A stretch of DNA of 64,000 nt from JAJDTR01 sp965220415 (GTDB lineage: Bacteria; Poribacteria; WGA-4E; JAJDTR01): contig OZ244829.1 in assembly GCA_965220415.1 (NCBI GenBank), forward strand, positions 1 through 64,000, in the 5' to 3' direction. The notes beneath the pieces were generated by a model that saw nothing but the letters and a program-made list of their open reading frames with translations, searched no databases and was not told the DNA's origin. A program made the position numbers and the translations under genes. Positions 9,001 through 17,621 of this stretch are shown one piece after another (positions within the stretch are counted from its first letter, which is position 1; every line of letters begins with the position of its first letter).

Positions 9001-11453
9001 TTGTCGACGGAGATGTATTCCAGTGTCATCTCCTCATTGAGCTTCGCATAACCCTCTGGCGACCGACGAATTCCAACATAGTGGGTATAGGGATGAATGG
9101 TCACGCCTCTGTAGGCGCTGACTGCCCGTCCACCGGGTTCGCTCACAGTGGCGACAAATACCCCCTTCAACGCCGATTGCGGTTTCAATTCCGAGGGTAT
9201 CGAAAGGTGATAAACCGCCTTTCCATGCTCATTCGTGCGTGACTCGCCAAGATTGATATGACGCTTCTTGAACTTTAACGCCGCATTGGAAAACGTGAAC
9301 GAATCCCACTTTTTGAGGGCGAACTCGCTCGATTCGATATCACAACTCGCTAACACCTTTCGATTGATTGCTGGCGGTCCAAAAAGGTTCACCGCATCAA
9401 CATCGATTGAAATGTTGTCGCCCACCGAATAAACCGGCTTGTCCGTCGTGAGGGTGACCTTAATCCGGTCCGGCATGAACTCCTCGACTTGAAAGCTGCC
9501 ACGCCCGATTTCCCCGCCTGCAACATCAATCTTGGCGGTGTACCGTCCCGTCTTCGCATAGTCGGGGAGCTTCACACTCAACTCGAATGCGCCCTCCTCC
9601 CCGGTTTGCGAACGGAATTCTCGAAAGATACGTTTGTCGGGTGCCAACACCTGTACCAGCACCGGAACTGACGGTGGGGTCAGATTGCCCTTTCCACGCA
9701 CAATACTCACCAGGTTCGCGGTCTCGCCAGGTCGATAAACGCCGCGATCAGTATACACAAAAGCTTCATAACCGCTTTCCAAGAATGGTGCTCCGGTGGT
9801 ATCAAAGTTCGTAGTGGACAGTTTACGGCGATTTAGCTCAATAAAGGAAAGATCTTCCCCCTCTGCGGCTGTAATCATGAATGGGACGAATCCCTCCAAT
9901 TTTTCAGATATCGAAGAAAACTTTACAACACCGTCGGAATTCGTTGTGCCGCTCAATAAAGTTTGATTATTGTCGCTGACGACTTTGACATTCGCGCCGC
10001 TAATTCCTTTCAACGTGGACAGCGAATTGACCCACACCAATAGCTCGTCAGCAGTCCTCTTTGCCATAATGCCGAGGTCGGTAACCATGACCCACTGAGT
10101 TGTGTAACGCCACCGTCTCTGCGAATCGCGGGCAGTCACTTTGAAGATGCCGATTCGGTCGCCCGCGAGATAGTCTGCCAGGGAAACGGGCGTCGTGACC
10201 TCCTCATTTAACACCGACTCAATCCTAATCTCTTCGCTGTGCAGAGACTTCCCGAGATTTTTCGTCCACCGCGACCAACGCTGTGAACTCGCTAGAAATA
10301 CAATATTGTTGGCATACACCTTTTCAATGTCGACCCGCACGCTACTGATGTTGACCGTGGCTAAACCGAGATTTAGATGTCCGTCCTTGGGAAGATATAA
10401 CCCGCCGCCAACAAATCTCAGGTTCGGTTCAAGATTCGGAATGGCGAGCGTCCTTGAAAAATTCCGTTTTAAGGTTGTCCCGTCCTGTGCGGATAAACCT
10501 CGTCCAATTTTTACGGTGCGTCGGTCGCCTGGCTCAAAATCGCCTTCAATTCGCAGATAACGTCGGCGAGAAACCAGTTGATATTCGCCCTCCGGCTCAA
10601 CGGTCAGGAACAGTTGTGCTTGGTCGGGGGCGACCCGTGAGTTGAAACGAACCTCCAAATAATGACCCCCGCCGCTGTCGCGCACACTCGCATTTTCGAC
10701 AATCAAGTGACCGCGTCCTTTCAGCGCCGTTTTGTTGAGATAATCGCTCTTGAGACCGACGCCTCCGTTGACACACGTGAATTCTTTCGGAAGCCTTAAT
10801 ACAAAGCGTTGTTTATCCGCGCTGCGCTCAATCTCGACAGTTTCCAAATCGATTATATCTGATGGATTCTCGGTCACAGGTACATACGAAATCGCCTTTC
10901 CGTCCTCATACGAAATCGTGAGCTTCTCCTTCAGTGCAGCGGGATCGACGGGATAGTTGAATTCAATCGTTGCACGAATCTTCGCCCGGCTTTTTCTTCC
11001 CGCGCCGCGCTCAAACGACAGATTTGACGCTTTGATCTTGAAACGTTCGGTAGCGAAGGACAGCATCCGATTGCCGCTCAGAACTCGATCTGGCGAGTGA
11101 CTGACGCTTGGAAACACTTTCGCGGTGTAAACCGTGGACGGCGCAAACGTGACTTCCGGAAAAAAACGAAGCCTGTCCGAGTCTACCCATCGAAATTTAC
11201 CCGGAATTTCAGGCGTGAACTCAATCGGAGAATAGTCCAGGTCCTTATTGAGTAAGCGCTCCTCGACAACCGGATCGGAGAACGCGAACGTAAGGTTCTC
11301 CCGTTGCGAGATCGTGCCTTCGGGCAAGATAGATTCTACCGTAAAGCGAGTCGTGTCCTTCACATTCCGAATAGCAATGTGAACGGCGCCCGCCACAATT
11401 ATTACACAGAGAATGGCGATAATAATCAGCAGATGGCTCGTGTTAAGTTTCAT
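6069..11453 (-). CDS. Alpha-2-macroglobulin family protein, predicted selenoprotein (in-frame UGA at the thioester Cys)
   Basis: Read through one TGA at 7427-7425, the gene encodes 1794 residues, the usual length of bacterial (YfhM-like) alpha-2-macroglobulins, which are envelope protease traps. GGAGG lies 8 nt before the ATG at 11453. Residues ~8-28 are an N-terminal membrane anchor. MG-type beta domains follow, including the MG2 signature DRGVYRPGETANL (near 565) and the DDMGNGVVRFSVPQFNGTLR block (near 1150). The thioester motif, normally YPYGCxEQ, reads YPYG-UGA-VEQ, so residue 1343 is encoded by UGA and its Gln partner is residue 1346. The next 452 codons stay open and encode the helical thioester domain (e.g. 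FAYWPGGS) and the C-terminal receptor-like domain (LRAVTQGEFILPP). A SECIS-like hairpin follows the UGA. Selenocysteine is the best reading; a simple nonsense mutation is the alternative. No penicillin-binding protein gene, a common partner, adjoins it. Confidence 0.85.
7392..7411 (-). promoter_or_regulatory. SECIS-like hairpin downstream of the in-frame UGA
   Basis: On the minus-strand RNA, CAGCGGG pairs perfectly with CCCGCUG (7 bp) around the 6-nt loop GGUCUU. The stem begins 13 nt after the UGA and the loop 20 nt after it. Bacterial SECIS elements are expected to have a short apical loop with a G in its first two positions, 16-37 nt after the UGA. The loop resembles the GGUCU apical loop recalled for the E. 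coli fdhF SECIS. The hairpin lies inside the coding region (residues ~1348-1354), as usual for bacterial SECIS elements. Confidence 0.75.
7425..7427 (-). other. In-frame UGA, predicted selenocysteine codon
   Basis: The TGA replaces the Cys codon of the thioester motif. The codons before it read Tyr-Pro-Tyr-Gly and those after it Val-Glu-Gln, in one continuous frame. TGC or TGT to TGA is a single-base change, so decay cannot be excluded from this site alone. The hairpin and intact downstream frame argue for recoding. Confidence 0.75.
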
Positions 11454-12060
11454 GATAGATTCCTCCGTCGTTCAATATTTCTCTTTGATGAACCGTGAAT
11501 GATTTAATAATCATAATTACAAATTGGAGATTCGATTCGCTGGCTGGAAGGCACACGTCAGAATCCGTCAGCGTCGGATTCATGCCTCTCAAATCGGTTT
11601 CTAGATAAGGTTCAGCAATTACAATGCCAATCGAAAACGAAGACGTATAATTACCAGATATGAGGCGGGATGTGACCGGAATCGCAACGCTGACTAGAAA
11701 AGAAGATCTCTATCCGAGTACCCACACTGCGTGCGCATAACCACAGCGACTGTCTCGACGTAGCCACATTATGCTTGCTGAGAGGAGGAAAACTTTGTCC
11801 GACAGTTGAGGAAGGAACCTTTCCGTTTCGAGAAGGTTTTCGTCGGGGCAGGGAATGGAACAATTAAAACTTCAATACACGAATCGTTGGATGCCGATTA
11901 CAAATATCCGGCATCTTATGAATAAACATTTCGTAGTTTGTAGGGTGGGCACTGCCCACCATTTCCTATTGGGATCAAACGACCGATTAGGGAGTGCGGT
12001 AGAAATCTTGCCTCGCCCGACGCGTTGAGTGAATGCAAATCTTTGCGAATCCCTCATTTT
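11454..12060. repeat. Intergenic gap with a family D/C repeat (about 11938-12003)
   Basis: The repeat part is a GTAGGGTGGGCAC/GTGCCCACC-type palindromic core followed by a family C unit (GATCAAACGACCG...GCGGTAGAAATC), as at 561-640. The rest, about 540 bp upstream of the macroglobulin gene, shows no convincing gene. A promoter for that operon must lie here, but I see no clear -35/-10 pair. Confidence 0.55.
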
Positions 12061-13248
12061 TCAAACCAACTCGGTCTCCATCGGTTCATCGTAATCAACA
12101 CCATCCACCTCAAAACCGAACAAATTTCGGAAACCACGCTTAAATCCGGCGTAATCGGACAAATTCAGGAAATTCGTCGTGTTCACTTTCTCCCAACGCC
12201 ACGCTACCTCCGCCACGATATCGGAGCGAAGCTCGAAATCATCAAGTCTCAGCCGTCGATCAGCATCCAACGTAGGTATCAAACCTGGGCCAAGATGTTC
12301 ACTGAACAACCTCCCCATCTGACCAATCGGATCCTCGTTCGTTTCCAGTTCATCCATGATATCATAAAGCACGCTTATATAAAGTGGAACAACCGGAATC
12401 GCCGATGACGCTTGCGTAATCACGGCTTTGTTGACCGAGAGATACGCATGCCCACCCAACGTGGACGACAGTTTCGCATCCAGGGCATTTATGCGCGCCT
12501 CAAGGTCCTCCTTGGCTTTCCCTATCGTGCCGTCGCGATATATTGGCCATGTGAGTTCATGCCCGATGTAGGTATAGGTTACAACCGTTGACTCCGCCGC
12601 CAACAAATCCTCCGCCAACAGCGCCTCCACCCACATCTCCAAATCCTCGCCTCCCATGACAGCGACCGTGTCCTCCACCTCTGCCTTCGTTGCCGGTTCA
12701 ATGAGAACATCCGTGACGACTTCGCGGTTGAGATCGATTGTCTTGCCCCTGTACGGCTCGCCAATCGGTTTCAACACGGACTGATGCTCTGCGCCTGTTC
12801 GCGGATGATTGCGGCGCGGAGACGCCAAGCTGTACACCAACACATCTACCTTTCCCAATTCCCGTTTTATCCGATTTATTGTCTCTCGCTTCAGGTCATC
12901 GGAAAACGCATCTCCATTCAAATCCCTCGCAAAAAATCCGTCGTTCTGCGCCAGTTTCCGCAAAGCGTACGAGTTGTAATGACCAGCCGTAGCCGTCCGT
13001 TTCCCGTCAGGCGGTCGTTCATAGTAAACGCCGATCGACTTTGTGCCGTAGAGCCACGTCAACGCGATGCGCGACGCCAGTCCGTACCCCGTCGACGCGC
13101 CGATAACAAGCGCGTTGAGATTGGTGGATTCCGGCGTCATTGTTTTGATATAGTCAATCTGTTCCTGCACATTTTTCTGACAACCAACGGGATGCGCATT
13201 CGTGCAGATGAAACCCCGGATACGCGGTTTTACGACTTGAACCGACAT
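12061..13248 (-). CDS. fabV: Enoyl-[acyl-carrier-protein] reductase / trans-2-enoyl-CoA reductase FabV
   Basis: 395 residues, matching the FabV/TER family (about 400). The N-terminus MSVQVVKPRIRGFICTNAHP is characteristic. The NADH-binding loop reads GASTGYGLASRIAL, and the catalytic Tyr-x8-Lys motif that sets FabV apart from FabI is visible as Y-RDGTIGKA-K. The enzyme performs the last reduction of the fatty-acid elongation cycle (or reduces crotonyl-CoA) with NADH in the cytoplasm. FabV enzymes are generally resistant to triclosan. A strong GGGAGG lies 7 nt upstream of the ATG. It follows the RidA gene by 21 bp and is probably cotranscribed from the promoter at 13779-13807. Confidence 0.95.
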   Translation of the reverse strand: MSVQVVKPRIRGFICTNAHPVGCQKNVQEQIDYIKTMTPESTNLNALVIGASTGYGLASRIALTWLYGTKSIGVYYERPPDGKRTATAGHYNSYALRKLAQNDGFFARDLNGDAFSDDLKRETINRIKRELGKVDVLVYSLASPRRNHPRTGAEHQSVLKPIGEPYRGKTIDLNREVVTDVLIEPATKAEVEDTVAVMGGEDLEMWVEALLAEDLLAAESTVVTYTYIGHELTWPIYRDGTIGKAKEDLEARINALDAKLSSTLGGHAYLSVNKAVITQASSAIPVVPLYISVLYDIMDELETNEDPIGQMGRLFSEHLGPGLIPTLDADRRLRLDDFELRSDIVAEVAWRWEKVNTTNFLNLSDYAGFKRGFRNLFGFEVDGVDYDEPMETELV

Positions 13249-13269
13249 GACAATCCTCCCTCGGTGACG

Positions 13270-13731
13270 CTACCCATCAATCTCAACCACCATCTCAACC
13301 TCAACCGGGATCCCCCCGGGCAATTGCGACATTCCGACTGCTGAGCGCGTGTGCTTGCCCTTATCGCCAAACACCTCCACAAAAAGGTCGGATGCCCCGT
13401 TAACGACAGCAGGCTGATCTGTGAACGTCGGCGCGGAATTGACAAACCCGACCACCTTCACAATCCGTCGAATCCGATCCAAATCTCCAAGGGCTTGCTT
13501 AAGCGTGCCGATCAGACCAATTGCCACCTGTCGTGCCGACTGATACCCATCCTCAATCTCTGCGTCGGTACCAAGCTGACTCTTATAAATCTTTCCCTCG
13601 CCGGTGCCCGGACCATGCCCCGAGGTAAACACCAGATTCCCCGTTTGAGCCGTTGTCACGTAATTCGCCACAGGTGTTGCCGCCTGCGGCAGTGTAATTC
13701 CAAGTTCCTCAAGTCGTTTCTCTATCTGCAT
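13270..13731 (-). CDS. RidA family protein (YjgF/UK114-like)
   Basis: 153 residues, the size of the longer RidA subfamily common beside metabolic genes. Visible family features are FTSGHGPGTGEG, the ALGDLDRIRRIVKVVGFVN block, and the C-terminal TRSAVGMSQLPGGIPVEVEMVVEI, in which the Arg of TRSAVG sits near the family's substrate-binding Arg. RidA-like proteins form trimers; RidA itself hydrolyses reactive enamine/imine intermediates, but this subfamily's substrate is unclear. AAGGAG precedes the ATG. It is the first gene of a two-gene operon with fabV, under a promoter overlapped by a perfect 14-bp palindrome. Confidence 0.9.
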   Translation of the reverse strand: MQIEKRLEELGITLPQAATPVANYVTTAQTGNLVFTSGHGPGTGEGKIYKSQLGTDAEIEDGYQSARQVAIGLIGTLKQALGDLDRIRRIVKVVGFVNSAPTFTDQPAVVNGASDLFVEVFGDKGKHTRSAVGMSQLPGGIPVEVEMVVEIDG

Positions 13732-13766
13732 GTCTCGCTCCTTCCCAAAATAAAGTGATAAATTTT

Positions 13767-13807
13767 ATACCTTAAGGTATGTTAGCACACTCCCTCTCCC
13801 TCGTCAA
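13767..13807 (-). promoter_or_regulatory. Promoter with palindromic operator for ridA-fabV
   Basis: On the minus strand, TTGACG (13807-13802), a 17-bp spacer and TAACAT (13784-13779) form a good sigma-70-type promoter. The perfect 14-bp palindrome ATACCTTAAGGTAT (13767-13780) overlaps the downstream edge of the -10, where a repressor dimer would block initiation. The regulator is not in view. Confidence 0.6.
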
Positions 13808-13852
13808 TGCAACTTTTCGTCTCGTCTTCGGCTACACTCTTTGCGTAGGTTG

Positions 13853-13935
13853 GGTTGAAGAAATCCACCAGAAACCACTGTAGGAGCGATCAAGCGAGTG
13901 GATAGCGAGTGCGATAGAGGTCCTCTCCAGGTCGC
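13853..13935. repeat. Composite of family A, B and C repeat fragments
   Basis: It begins with the GTAGGTTGGGTTGAA start of family A. GTAGGAGCGATC from family B then joins a family C unit, followed by CTCCAGGTCGCGAC from family B. It looks like a C element inserted into a B element. Confidence 0.5.
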
Positions 13936-13999
13936 GACTTCCTTATAGAATCAACAACCAAATCTGGTATGACCAACCTGCCTTCCAAGCATTTTGCGC

Positions 14000-14029
14000 T
14001 TGATTCTCACACCTAGAATATGCTAAAAT
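14000..14029 (+). promoter_or_regulatory. Promoter of tRNA-Leu(CAA)
   Basis: TTGATT (14000-14005), an 18-bp spacer and TAAAAT (14024-14029). The expected start lies a few bases before the tRNA 5' end at 14042. Confidence 0.5.
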
Positions 14030-14041
14030 ATACCAACTTCA

Positions 14042-14126
14042 GCCGGAGTGGTGAAATCGGTAGACGCACTGGACTCAAAATCCAGCGGGCCCTAGGTCCA
14101 TGTCGGTTCGAGTCCGACCTCCGGCA
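14042..14126 (+). tRNA. tRNA-Leu (anticodon CAA)
   Basis: Acceptor stem GCCGGAG (14042-14048) pairs with CTCCGGC (14119-14125), with discriminator A at 14126. Anticodon stem CTGGA/TCCAG encloses CTCAAAA, giving anticodon CAA. There is a long class II variable arm and a T arm with loop TTCGAGT. CCA is not encoded. It reads UUG codons. It has its own promoter and a terminator just downstream, and marks the left edge of the defence island. Confidence 0.95.
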
Positions 14127-14132
14127 TCCGCA

Positions 14133-14166
14133 AGCCATATAGAACTGACACTATATGGCTTTTTTT
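14133..14166 (+). terminator. Rho-independent terminator of tRNA-Leu(CAA)
   Basis: AGCCATATAG (14133-14142) and CTATATGGCT (14151-14160) form a perfect 10-bp stem with an 8-nt loop, followed by six T residues. Confidence 0.9.
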
Positions 14167-14170
14167 ATGT

Positions 14171-15106
14171 GTGCGTAGTAAGCACCACGAGGCGACAACC
14201 TTTACAGAAGAACTGCGGGACAGGACACTGAATCGCACGCTCCATAAGGCTGAACAATTGAAAGAAACGCATTCCTCAGTTCGTCACTATTTCATTGATG
14301 AAGCCGGTGATAGCACTCTTTTCTCAGCAAAAGGCAAAGTGCTGATTGGCACGGAGGGTTGCTCCCGCTTTTTCATACTCGGCTTGTTGGACGTGCCCAA
14401 GCCGATGGAATTGCAGCGTAGCTTTGATGACCTGCGGGGGCGGTTGATTAACGATCCGTATTTCAGAGATGTGCCCTCCATTCAAGAAAAAGCGCGAAAA
14501 ACAGCGAATGCCTTTCATGCCAAAGATGATGTCCCCGAAGTGCGGCGGGAAGTCTATCGACTTTTGCGGAATATGGAAGGACTCCGTTTTTCGGCTGATG
14601 TTACTGACAAACGGCGAGTTTTGGAATATGTCCGCCATCGAAACGAAAGCAATCCTGACTATCGCTATCACCCAAACGAACTTTATGACTATCTGATACC
14701 ACGCTTGTTCAAAGAAAGATTACATCAAAGCAATAGATATCATATCATTTTCTCAAAACTTGGCAAATCCAACCGTACCGCAGCCTTACGTCAAGAACTC
14801 GAAAAAACCCGAGACAGTTCTGCCAAACAACAAAACATAACGAGGGCTGTCTCGCTGAAAGTATCCGTAGCAACACCGAAGCAACATGCTGGCTTACAAG
14901 CTGTGGATTACTTTGTCTGGGCGTTGCAACGGCTATATGAGCGAGGCGAAGACCGCTATGTGAAGTATCTGTGGAGGTCGTTTCGACTGGTGCAGGATAT
15001 CGACGATAGACGCACGGCGGGATACGGCGTGTATTACACACAAAAAAAGCCGCTCGACGCGGCGGCTTTGGAATGGCGGGTTAAAAATAATGAGCTAGGG
15101 ATATAG
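14171..15106 (+). CDS. DUF3800 family protein
   Basis: 311 residues, starting with a GTG five bases after the tRNA terminator; no Shine-Dalgarno or other in-frame start is obvious, so the first ~35 residues are uncertain. The diagnostic DUF3800 opening HYFIDEAGDSTLF (Asp-Glu, then Asp) lies at about residues 38-50. Further acidic positions and the C-terminal block LQAVDYFVWALQRLYERGED, typical of the family's end, follow. DUF3800 proteins are RNase H-like in fold and common in defence and mobile regions; activity is unproven for most. Its place as first gene after tRNA-Leu and before toxin-antitoxin and restriction genes fits a defence role. Confidence 0.8.
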   Translation: MRSKHHEATTFTEELRDRTLNRTLHKAEQLKETHSSVRHYFIDEAGDSTLFSAKGKVLIGTEGCSRFFILGLLDVPKPMELQRSFDDLRGRLINDPYFRDVPSIQEKARKTANAFHAKDDVPEVRREVYRLLRNMEGLRFSADVTDKRRVLEYVRHRNESNPDYRYHPNELYDYLIPRLFKERLHQSNRYHIIFSKLGKSNRTAALRQELEKTRDSSAKQQNITRAVSLKVSVATPKQHAGLQAVDYFVWALQRLYERGEDRYVKYLWRSFRLVQDIDDRRTAGYGVYYTQKKPLDAAALEWRVKNNELGI

Positions 15107-15333
15107 AATTGTGCGAACCGCAGCCCGACAATTACACGGATGGACCCGAATTTTGTCCCTAGCAACGTTTGTAATTATAAGCATACATCAAGTAAATGTC
15201 AAGCGAAAATCAGGGAATCACCTCCACTTCTACGATGTGAAACCTATAAGGTCAAAAAGCCGCCACGGTTACTTTCATCACGAGCCAATCAAAAGATTCT
15301 GGACACGACTTCCCTGATTAAGAGAATTGACCC

Positions 15334-16119
15334 ATGAGCAACCAAGACATCCGCTGGATTCAAAGAGCCAAAAACTTTGACAAGGCATTTTCCCAACTGA
15401 AAGAAGCTGTCGAACTGGCACGCCGGCGCCAACTCTCAAAGCTGGAAGCGCAGGGATTAATACAAGGCTTTGAATACACACACGAATTAGGGTGGAACAC
15501 ACTAAAAGATTTCCTTGAAGAGCAAGGAACACAAAACTTATACGGATCCAGGGATACAACGCGTGCCGCATTCAGAGCGGGTTTGATTGAAAACGGCGAG
15601 ACATGGATGGCAATGATTCAAAGTCGAAACCTGACCACACACACCTACAACGAGTCCACCGCCGCCCAGATCGTTGAGGCAATTCTTGACGTGTATTATG
15701 CAGAATTTGAGGCGCTCCAAGCCAAACTCCAAACGCCTGAAAAGGGAGCAATCCTCATGAGCGCCCACCCCCTACGCCAATCCGACTGCGGTTTGTCAGA
15801 ACCAGTCGTCCGGACAATCTGCGATGTCTTCAAACGCTACCCACAAGTGGAGAAAACGGTTTTCTACGGGTCACGCGCCAGAGCGGTACACAAAACCGGC
15901 TCCGATATCGACCTGACCCTCCACGGCGGGACAGATCTAACGCTGAACGTCCTGCTCCGCATCGCGGACGACTTGGACGACCTGTTTCTGCCCTATACCT
16001 TCGACCTCTCCATCTTCCGTGACATCATCGACCCCGACGTAACGGAGCATATTCGGCGCGTTGGTTTAACAATGTATGAAAAGATTCTGCCGTCGGCGCT
16101 AGAGCGGGAATCATCCTGA
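15334..16119 (+). CDS. Fused HEPN-type/MNT nucleotidyltransferase protein
   Basis: 261 residues joining two proteins that are usually separate neighbours. Residues ~1-140 match the helical HI0074-type nucleotidyltransferase substrate-binding (HEPN-like) family and contain R-NLTT-H, the Rx4H pattern of HEPN RNases. Residues ~142-261 match the MNT nucleotidyltransferase (HI0073-like), with FYGSRARAVHKTGSDIDL (GSxAR and DxD metal site). In separate HEPN-MNT systems the MNT protein silences the RNase by adding nucleotides near the HEPN motif. An internal ATG at 15758 preceded by GGGAG marks the old gene boundary and could still give free MNT domain. The gene lies in the defence island between DUF3800 and an antitoxin-like gene. 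Confidence 0.82.
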   Translation: MSNQDIRWIQRAKNFDKAFSQLKEAVELARRRQLSKLEAQGLIQGFEYTHELGWNTLKDFLEEQGTQNLYGSRDTTRAAFRAGLIENGETWMAMIQSRNLTTHTYNESTAAQIVEAILDVYYAEFEALQAKLQTPEKGAILMSAHPLRQSDCGLSEPVVRTICDVFKRYPQVEKTVFYGSRARAVHKTGSDIDLTLHGGTDLTLNVLLRIADDLDDLFLPYTFDLSIFRDIIDPDVTEHIRRVGLTMYEKILPSALERESS

Positions 16120-16183
16120 GAAGCCAGTTTCCTGCTTCTATGAAAATCGTATAGATTTTGCGACAGAAAAAGGAGAAAGCAAA

Positions 16184-16378
16184 ATGTCAGACATTACGGA
16201 AATTCAGCAAGCAATTCTTGCGCTCCCTGAAGCTGATTACCTTCAATTTAGACGATGGTTCAACGAATTGGACTGGGCAAAGTGGGATCGACAAATTGAA
16301 GCCGATTCAGAAAACGGAAAATTGGATTTCTTGGTTGATGACGCTCGTGAAGCAAAAGAAGTGGAAAACTGTAGCTAG
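16184..16378 (+). CDS. Small antitoxin-like protein, apparently orphan
   Basis: 64 residues with a good AAGGAG Shine-Dalgarno. The sequence follows a widespread small-antitoxin pattern, LPEADYLQFRRWFNELD-W-DRQIE-D---GKLDFLVDDA, recalled from proteins encoded just upstream of ParE/RelE-type toxins. Here no toxin follows: only ~110 bp separate it from the AAA ATPase gene. It may be a toxin-less remnant, or act with a toxin elsewhere. Family assignment is from memory of the pattern, so moderate. Confidence 0.55.
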   Translation: MSDITEIQQAILALPEADYLQFRRWFNELDWAKWDRQIEADSENGKLDFLVDDAREAKEVENCS

Positions 16379-16487
16379 TGCAGAGCGATCAGCAAAAAAG
16401 CAGGGAGTTTGTGTTATAATATCAAGCAAGAAAAGACGAAGCTTGTTCCTCAGACATTTTTTGTTTCAATGAAAGGAGCGTCGCTAG

Positions 16488-17621
16488 ATGATACGAAAGC
16501 TTGAAGTAAAGGGACTGAACAACCGACTTGATGTGACCATGGAATTCAACAAAGACCTGAACATCATTACCGGAAGGAACGGTTCAGGCAAAACAACGCT
16601 CCTGAAGCTGATTTGGTACTTGCTCAGCGGCAATCTCAAGCAGGCCATTTCTGAAATTCCATTTCAATATGTCTCGATTAAAACCGATTTGTTTTCTTTG
16701 TCTATGGATCGAGTAGATGGCGACAAGGACAATATGGTCTGCCAGTTTGTCAGTGTTGTTGGTAAAGATAATACGCCTCAGAATTTTGTAGTGCCATTGC
16801 GAGGCGTCGATAATGGAACGATAGAAGGGTTTGATACACCCTTCGAGGTAGTGATCACTAGTAGCCTATTTTTTCCATCGTTTAGAAGAATTGAAGGCGG
16901 TTTTGCCCGATTTTCCGGATATACTTCAACTGATGATTCGAGAAGGAATCAACTACAGCAGCCTAGGAAAACACCTGCGGATGAAGCAGCAGAAATGCTT
17001 CAACAAGCGATGTTGCAACTCTCCGCTAGGGTATCGGTCTATAACCATAAGTTCATCGCTTCAATTTCAACACATGATATCGTTGAACTACTAACAGAGA
17101 AATTCGCTAATATTTCAGAAAAGACGAACGAGCTCTACGCGAAACTCTCGAAAGAGATTACAAAGAAAATTTCTGAAACGAAACTGCTTGACGATACGAG
17201 TCCCGGGTTGGATGCCATTCAAGAACGCATCAATCAGGTTAACCAAGAGCAACACGCGTTACTTAGACCGATTTCAGTGTTGCGTGAACAGATTGGTGAC
17301 ATTTTCAAATCCAAGGGTATTTGTGTCACAGCCGAAATTACCCTTGGAGAGGTAAATGATGCTATCGCATCTGACAAACTCTCTGCAGGGGAGAAACAGA
17401 TGCTCAGTTTTCTGTGCTACAACACATTTAGCAAACACGCGGCGATTTTCATTGATGAGCCGGAGTTGAGTCTGCATGTAGACTGGCAAAGGCGCCTATT
17501 ACCCACCCTGCTTGAACAGGAGACAGGCAACCAGTTTTTCGTGGCAACACATTCGCCTTTCATCTATTCCAAGTATCCTGACAAAGAGATTCTTTTGAGT
17601 GAAGATCGAGGAGACAGCTAA
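16488..17621 (+). CDS. AAA/ABC-type ATPase, AriA-like (PARIS defence)
   Basis: 377 residues with an ABC/SMC-type ATPase fold split by a helical insertion. Walker A GRNGSGKTT is at residues 29-37, a coiled-coil middle at ~160-270, signature LSAGEKQM at 298-305, Walker B IFIDEPE at 320-326 and ATHSPF near 353. It is soluble. The gene ends in TAATG shared with the next gene, which encodes a TOPRIM/DUF4435-type protein. An AAA ATPase followed by a DUF4435 TOPRIM effector is the layout of PARIS (AriA-AriB). In PARIS the ATPase cage holds the effector and releases it when a phage anti-restriction protein is sensed. The neighbouring type III restriction system suits this. Gabija or OLD-type pairs are less likely because no helicase or fused TOPRIM is present. 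Confidence 0.72.
   Translation: MIRKLEVKGLNNRLDVTMEFNKDLNIITGRNGSGKTTLLKLIWYLLSGNLKQAISEIPFQYVSIKTDLFSLSMDRVDGDKDNMVCQFVSVVGKDNTPQNFVVPLRGVDNGTIEGFDTPFEVVITSSLFFPSFRRIEGGFARFSGYTSTDDSRRNQLQQPRKTPADEAAEMLQQAMLQLSARVSVYNHKFIASISTHDIVELLTEKFANISEKTNELYAKLSKEITKKISETKLLDDTSPGLDAIQERINQVNQEQHALLRPISVLREQIGDIFKSKGICVTAEITLGEVNDAIASDKLSAGEKQMLSFLCYNTFSKHAAIFIDEPELSLHVDWQRRLLPTLLEQETGNQFFVATHSPFIYSKYPDKEILLSEDRGDS

Noticed and set aside
6069..11453. Calling two separate genes (6069-7301 and 7425-11453), or a frameshift, in the macroglobulin
   Set aside because: The 41 codons between them are in the same frame and encode family-typical sequence; the only interruption is the TGA at the thioester Cys position.
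16158..16472. 104-codon frame overlapping the antitoxin-like gene
   Set aside because: The 64-codon frame has the better Shine-Dalgarno and family-like sequence; the longer one is a shadow.
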